The notes under the pieces are model-generated. The model saw only the letters and a program-made list of their open reading frames with translations, made no database searches and was not told the origin of the DNA. The position numbers and the translations under genes were made by a program. A DNA stretch of 64,000 nucleotides. Source: Thermofilaceae archaeon (GTDB lineage Archaea > Thermoproteota > Thermoprotei > Thermofilales > Thermofilaceae). The stretch is taken from the NCBI GenBank assembly GCA_025057995.1, contig JANXEW010000001.1, positions 372,001 to 436,000 on the forward strand, given 5' to 3'. Below, piece by piece: positions 62,165 to 64,000 of the stretch (positions within the stretch are counted from its first letter, which is position 1; every line of letters starts with the position of its first letter).

Positions 62165-63151
62165 TTGCGTATAAGGATCTTGGGACTGTTTCTCCTGTTA
62201 GCTACGGTAATCCCTTCGCGTTACGATTCGTTCGCTCAAACGCCTGTAGTGGTTACTAATACTGTCACTTATTCTCTTCACGGGCGCTTCCTCCTAGTTA
62301 ACAATAACAACTTTACCGTAAGAGATTACGTGTATGTTCCTCTTCCTCAAAACTCTTCGTTTCAGAAAAGCTTTGTGAACTATATGGAGCCTAACCCTCT
62401 TCGGTATTTACGCGACGAGGACGGTAACTTTTATGCTATTGTCGTCGTCGAAGTTGAGCCTAAATCCAATGTATGGATCAACGTCTCTTACACCGTGAAG
62501 GTTTCAGCTTACCGTTTGGGCGACGCGGGAGCGCTCTGGCCATCTTTAGAAATAGTTAGAAAGTACACTTCATCCAGCGGCTACTGGAACATATACAACT
62601 CGACGTTGATTGACTTGTCTTACCGTACCGCTCTAGCTGATACGCCGTTAGAGACGGCTAGGAAATTAGCTGAGTGGGTTGTAGCTAGAGTAGGCTACAG
62701 GATTGAGCTTTCAAGGCTTGGTAGCGACCATGCCCTAGTTGCGAGACGCTTCGACTACGTCATAGTCGGAGATTGTGTTGAAGTAGCCGATGTGTACGTA
62801 ACTATGGCGAGAATCTTAGGTTTGCCTGCTAGAACTGCTTACGGACTCCTTCTCTCAGGTTTAAAAGGTAGAATGTGGCTTAACCTTACAACTCTCCACG
62901 AAGAAGGTTTGCAACTGCTTGAGCACTGGGGTGGACACATGTGGCCTCAAGTCTACTTCACCGAGGTCGGTTGGGTGGACGTAGACATGCTCGACGGCTT
63001 GAAGCCGAACGTAGGGGTCTACAACGAGAACCACATACTCTTTGGTGTCGAGGAGACTAAATATTACGGTTCAGCTTTAAGTAGCGCCTGCATACCGAGC
63101 TACCTTACCCTCCAGTACGTAGAGTACACGTACGAAGGTGAGAGAACTTGA
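62165..63151 (+). CDS. Secreted transglutaminase-like protein
   Basis: The 328-residue protein, from a TTG, has a signal peptide (MRIRILGLFLLLATVIPS) and a C-terminal transglutaminase-like domain: Cys in GDCVEVADVYVTMARILGLPARTAYGLL, His in GGHMWPQVYF, and Asp in VDVDMLDG, the Cys-His-Asp triad in order. The N-terminal half is beta-rich (VNNNNFTVRDYVYVPLP) and several Asn-X-Ser/Thr sites suggest glycosylation. Members act as cysteine peptidases or cross-linking enzymes outside the cell. Its stop overlaps the start of the next secreted protein by four bases. Confidence 0.82.
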   Translation: MRIRILGLFLLLATVIPSRYDSFAQTPVVVTNTVTYSLHGRFLLVNNNNFTVRDYVYVPLPQNSSFQKSFVNYMEPNPLRYLRDEDGNFYAIVVVEVEPKSNVWINVSYTVKVSAYRLGDAGALWPSLEIVRKYTSSSGYWNIYNSTLIDLSYRTALADTPLETARKLAEWVVARVGYRIELSRLGSDHALVARRFDYVIVGDCVEVADVYVTMARILGLPARTAYGLLLSGLKGRMWLNLTTLHEEGLQLLEHWGGHMWPQVYFTEVGWVDVDMLDGLKPNVGVYNENHILFGVEETKYYGSALSSACIPSYLTLQYVEYTYEGERT

Positions 63152-64000
63152 ACCGCTTCCATCTACTCGCTGTTTTGATTTCTACCTACGCCGTTCTAAC
63201 GTACGCTCAGCCGAGCTACTGGATCGCCTTAAACTATAAGGTTACTTTCTCGAGCGACGGCAGTGCCCTCGTAGAAGCCATGTTGCATCCATTCTCCCTA
63301 GACGGGAATAGCCTCTTTGGTGATGCTCGAGTAGAAAGGGATCTCAACGCCTCTGTAAGGGGGATCGCCAATTACACTCTATTAATGTTCTCAGACAACC
63401 TGAAACTCCTTTCCTATAGTCTTCTCTCCTACGAGAAGCGGCTCCACGAAACCGTAATGTGCGACGTAGCTAACACAGGGGTGATGTCTAGTTTTAAAGG
63501 AGCCTACGTGTTGTCTACGTTAGTTTACCTTAACACTAGCAACTACGTTAGGAAGCTGAACGCTACGCTCTACGAGGTGAAAGTGAGAGACAGCTTCACC
63601 AGCATGGACGTACGCAGCTGGATTGACGTAATCCACTTCTGCTTTAAGAACGTTCGACTGAGGGAGTTTAGATGGGAGCCCCCCTTCGCTCGTGGACCAA
63701 AATCCGCCGAAGACGGATGTATGCTATGGGAGAATTACAACGAGCAAGAAGCCCCAGACTTTTACGTTTTCATTCTAGAAGCCCCTAGCTTCGAGTACGT
63801 CGGTGAACCACCGGAGATCTCAGCTGTCATATCAAACATTGAGTACGGCTACAACCGTTTCACAGTCACGGTGAAGAACACGGGGTTAACGAGCGGTTAC
63901 GCTTACGTAAGAGTTGTATCAAATTCCTCTGAGCAAGCTCGAAAAATCTACCTCTCAGCGAGAGCTTCGAGAGAAGTTACCTTCCCTAATATAGCTGGCG
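63148..64000 (+). CDS. Secreted beta-rich protein, C-terminus cut by window edge
   Basis: From TTG 63148 (inside the overlap with the preceding gene) the frame is open to the window end, 284 codons. It has a signal peptide (NRFHLLAVLISTYAVLTYAQ) and long beta-rich ectodomain, with a CARDB-like tail (RFTVTVKNTGLTSGYAYVRVV) near 235-255 that is typical of archaeal surface proteins. It has four Cys in the part visible. It is translationally coupled to the transglutaminase-like protein and may be its partner or substrate. Family is not named. Confidence 0.6.
   Translation, partial: MNRFHLLAVLISTYAVLTYAQPSYWIALNYKVTFSSDGSALVEAMLHPFSLDGNSLFGDARVERDLNASVRGIANYTLLMFSDNLKLLSYSLLSYEKRLHETVMCDVANTGVMSSFKGAYVLSTLVYLNTSNYVRKLNATLYEVKVRDSFTSMDVRSWIDVIHFCFKNVRLREFRWEPPFARGPKSAEDGCMLWENYNEQEAPDFYVFILEAPSFEYVGEPPEISAVISNIEYGYNRFTVTVKNTGLTSGYAYVRVVSNSSEQARKIYLSARASREVTFPNIAG

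Overview
The window looks like a hot-environment archaeon of the TACK/Thermoproteota side. Evidence for this: a NurA-HerA pair, an archaeal Nre repair protein with a terminal PCNA-binding box, Nep1, a form III RuBisCO, an archaeal type IV pilus motor (FlaI/FlaJ type), class III (PibD-type) prepilin signals, frequent GTG/TTG starts, and many TATA boxes about 26 bases upstream of start codons, which is typical of leaderless archaeal transcripts. The lineage cannot be fixed further by reading alone; Bathyarchaeia-, Brockarchaeia- or Korarchaeia-like groups would fit the mixed metabolism.

Region 1 (1-18.7 kb) is a large surface-structure locus. It holds a Ras-like GTPase and a roadblock protein next to a pilus platform protein and, divergently, the secretion/pilus ATPase, which carries a C-terminal winged-helix domain. 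Pilins and pilin-like proteins of up to 801 residues follow, with a surface protein of the S-layer/CARDB sort. Two sets of small winged-helix regulators, clearly duplicated from each other, face the main pilin operon from both ends. A cytosolic GH2 beta-mannosidase and a small PD-(D/E)XK protein sit inside the locus.

Region 2 (19-26 kb) is metabolic: a GlmS-like SIS protein, a GlmU-like nucleotidyltransferase/acyltransferase, acetate kinase, phosphotransacetylase, and, unusually for an archaeon, an acyl carrier protein and a holo-ACP synthase. Phosphoglycolate phosphatase and a LysE-type exporter precede this operon.

Region 3 (26-40 kb) has an OPT-type transporter overlapping a giant protein that joins a degenerate M28 peptidase domain to an FtsX-type permease, an MttB-family methyltransferase, form III RuBisCO, a radical SAM/Nre repair pair, a candidate small structured RNA, and a nucleoside hydrolase. 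RuBisCO, nucleoside hydrolase and phosphoglycolate phosphatase are consistent with archaeal nucleotide salvage into 3-phosphoglycerate.

Region 4 (40-51 kb) contains a membrane-anchored GH35 beta-galactosidase, a second candidate structured RNA with its own promoter, GNAT acetyltransferases, a glucan phosphorylase relative whose PLP lysine is replaced, a VapBC toxin-antitoxin pair with a palindromic operator, and nurA-herA. Region 5 (51-64 kb) is a complete Dpp/Opp ABC transporter operon, then a DUF72 protein, an ADP-ribosylglycohydrolase, Nep1, an AT-rich gene-free stretch, an unknown protein, and a secreted transglutaminase-like protein overlapping a further secreted protein that runs off the end. 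No tRNA, rRNA, CRISPR array or insertion sequence was recognised.
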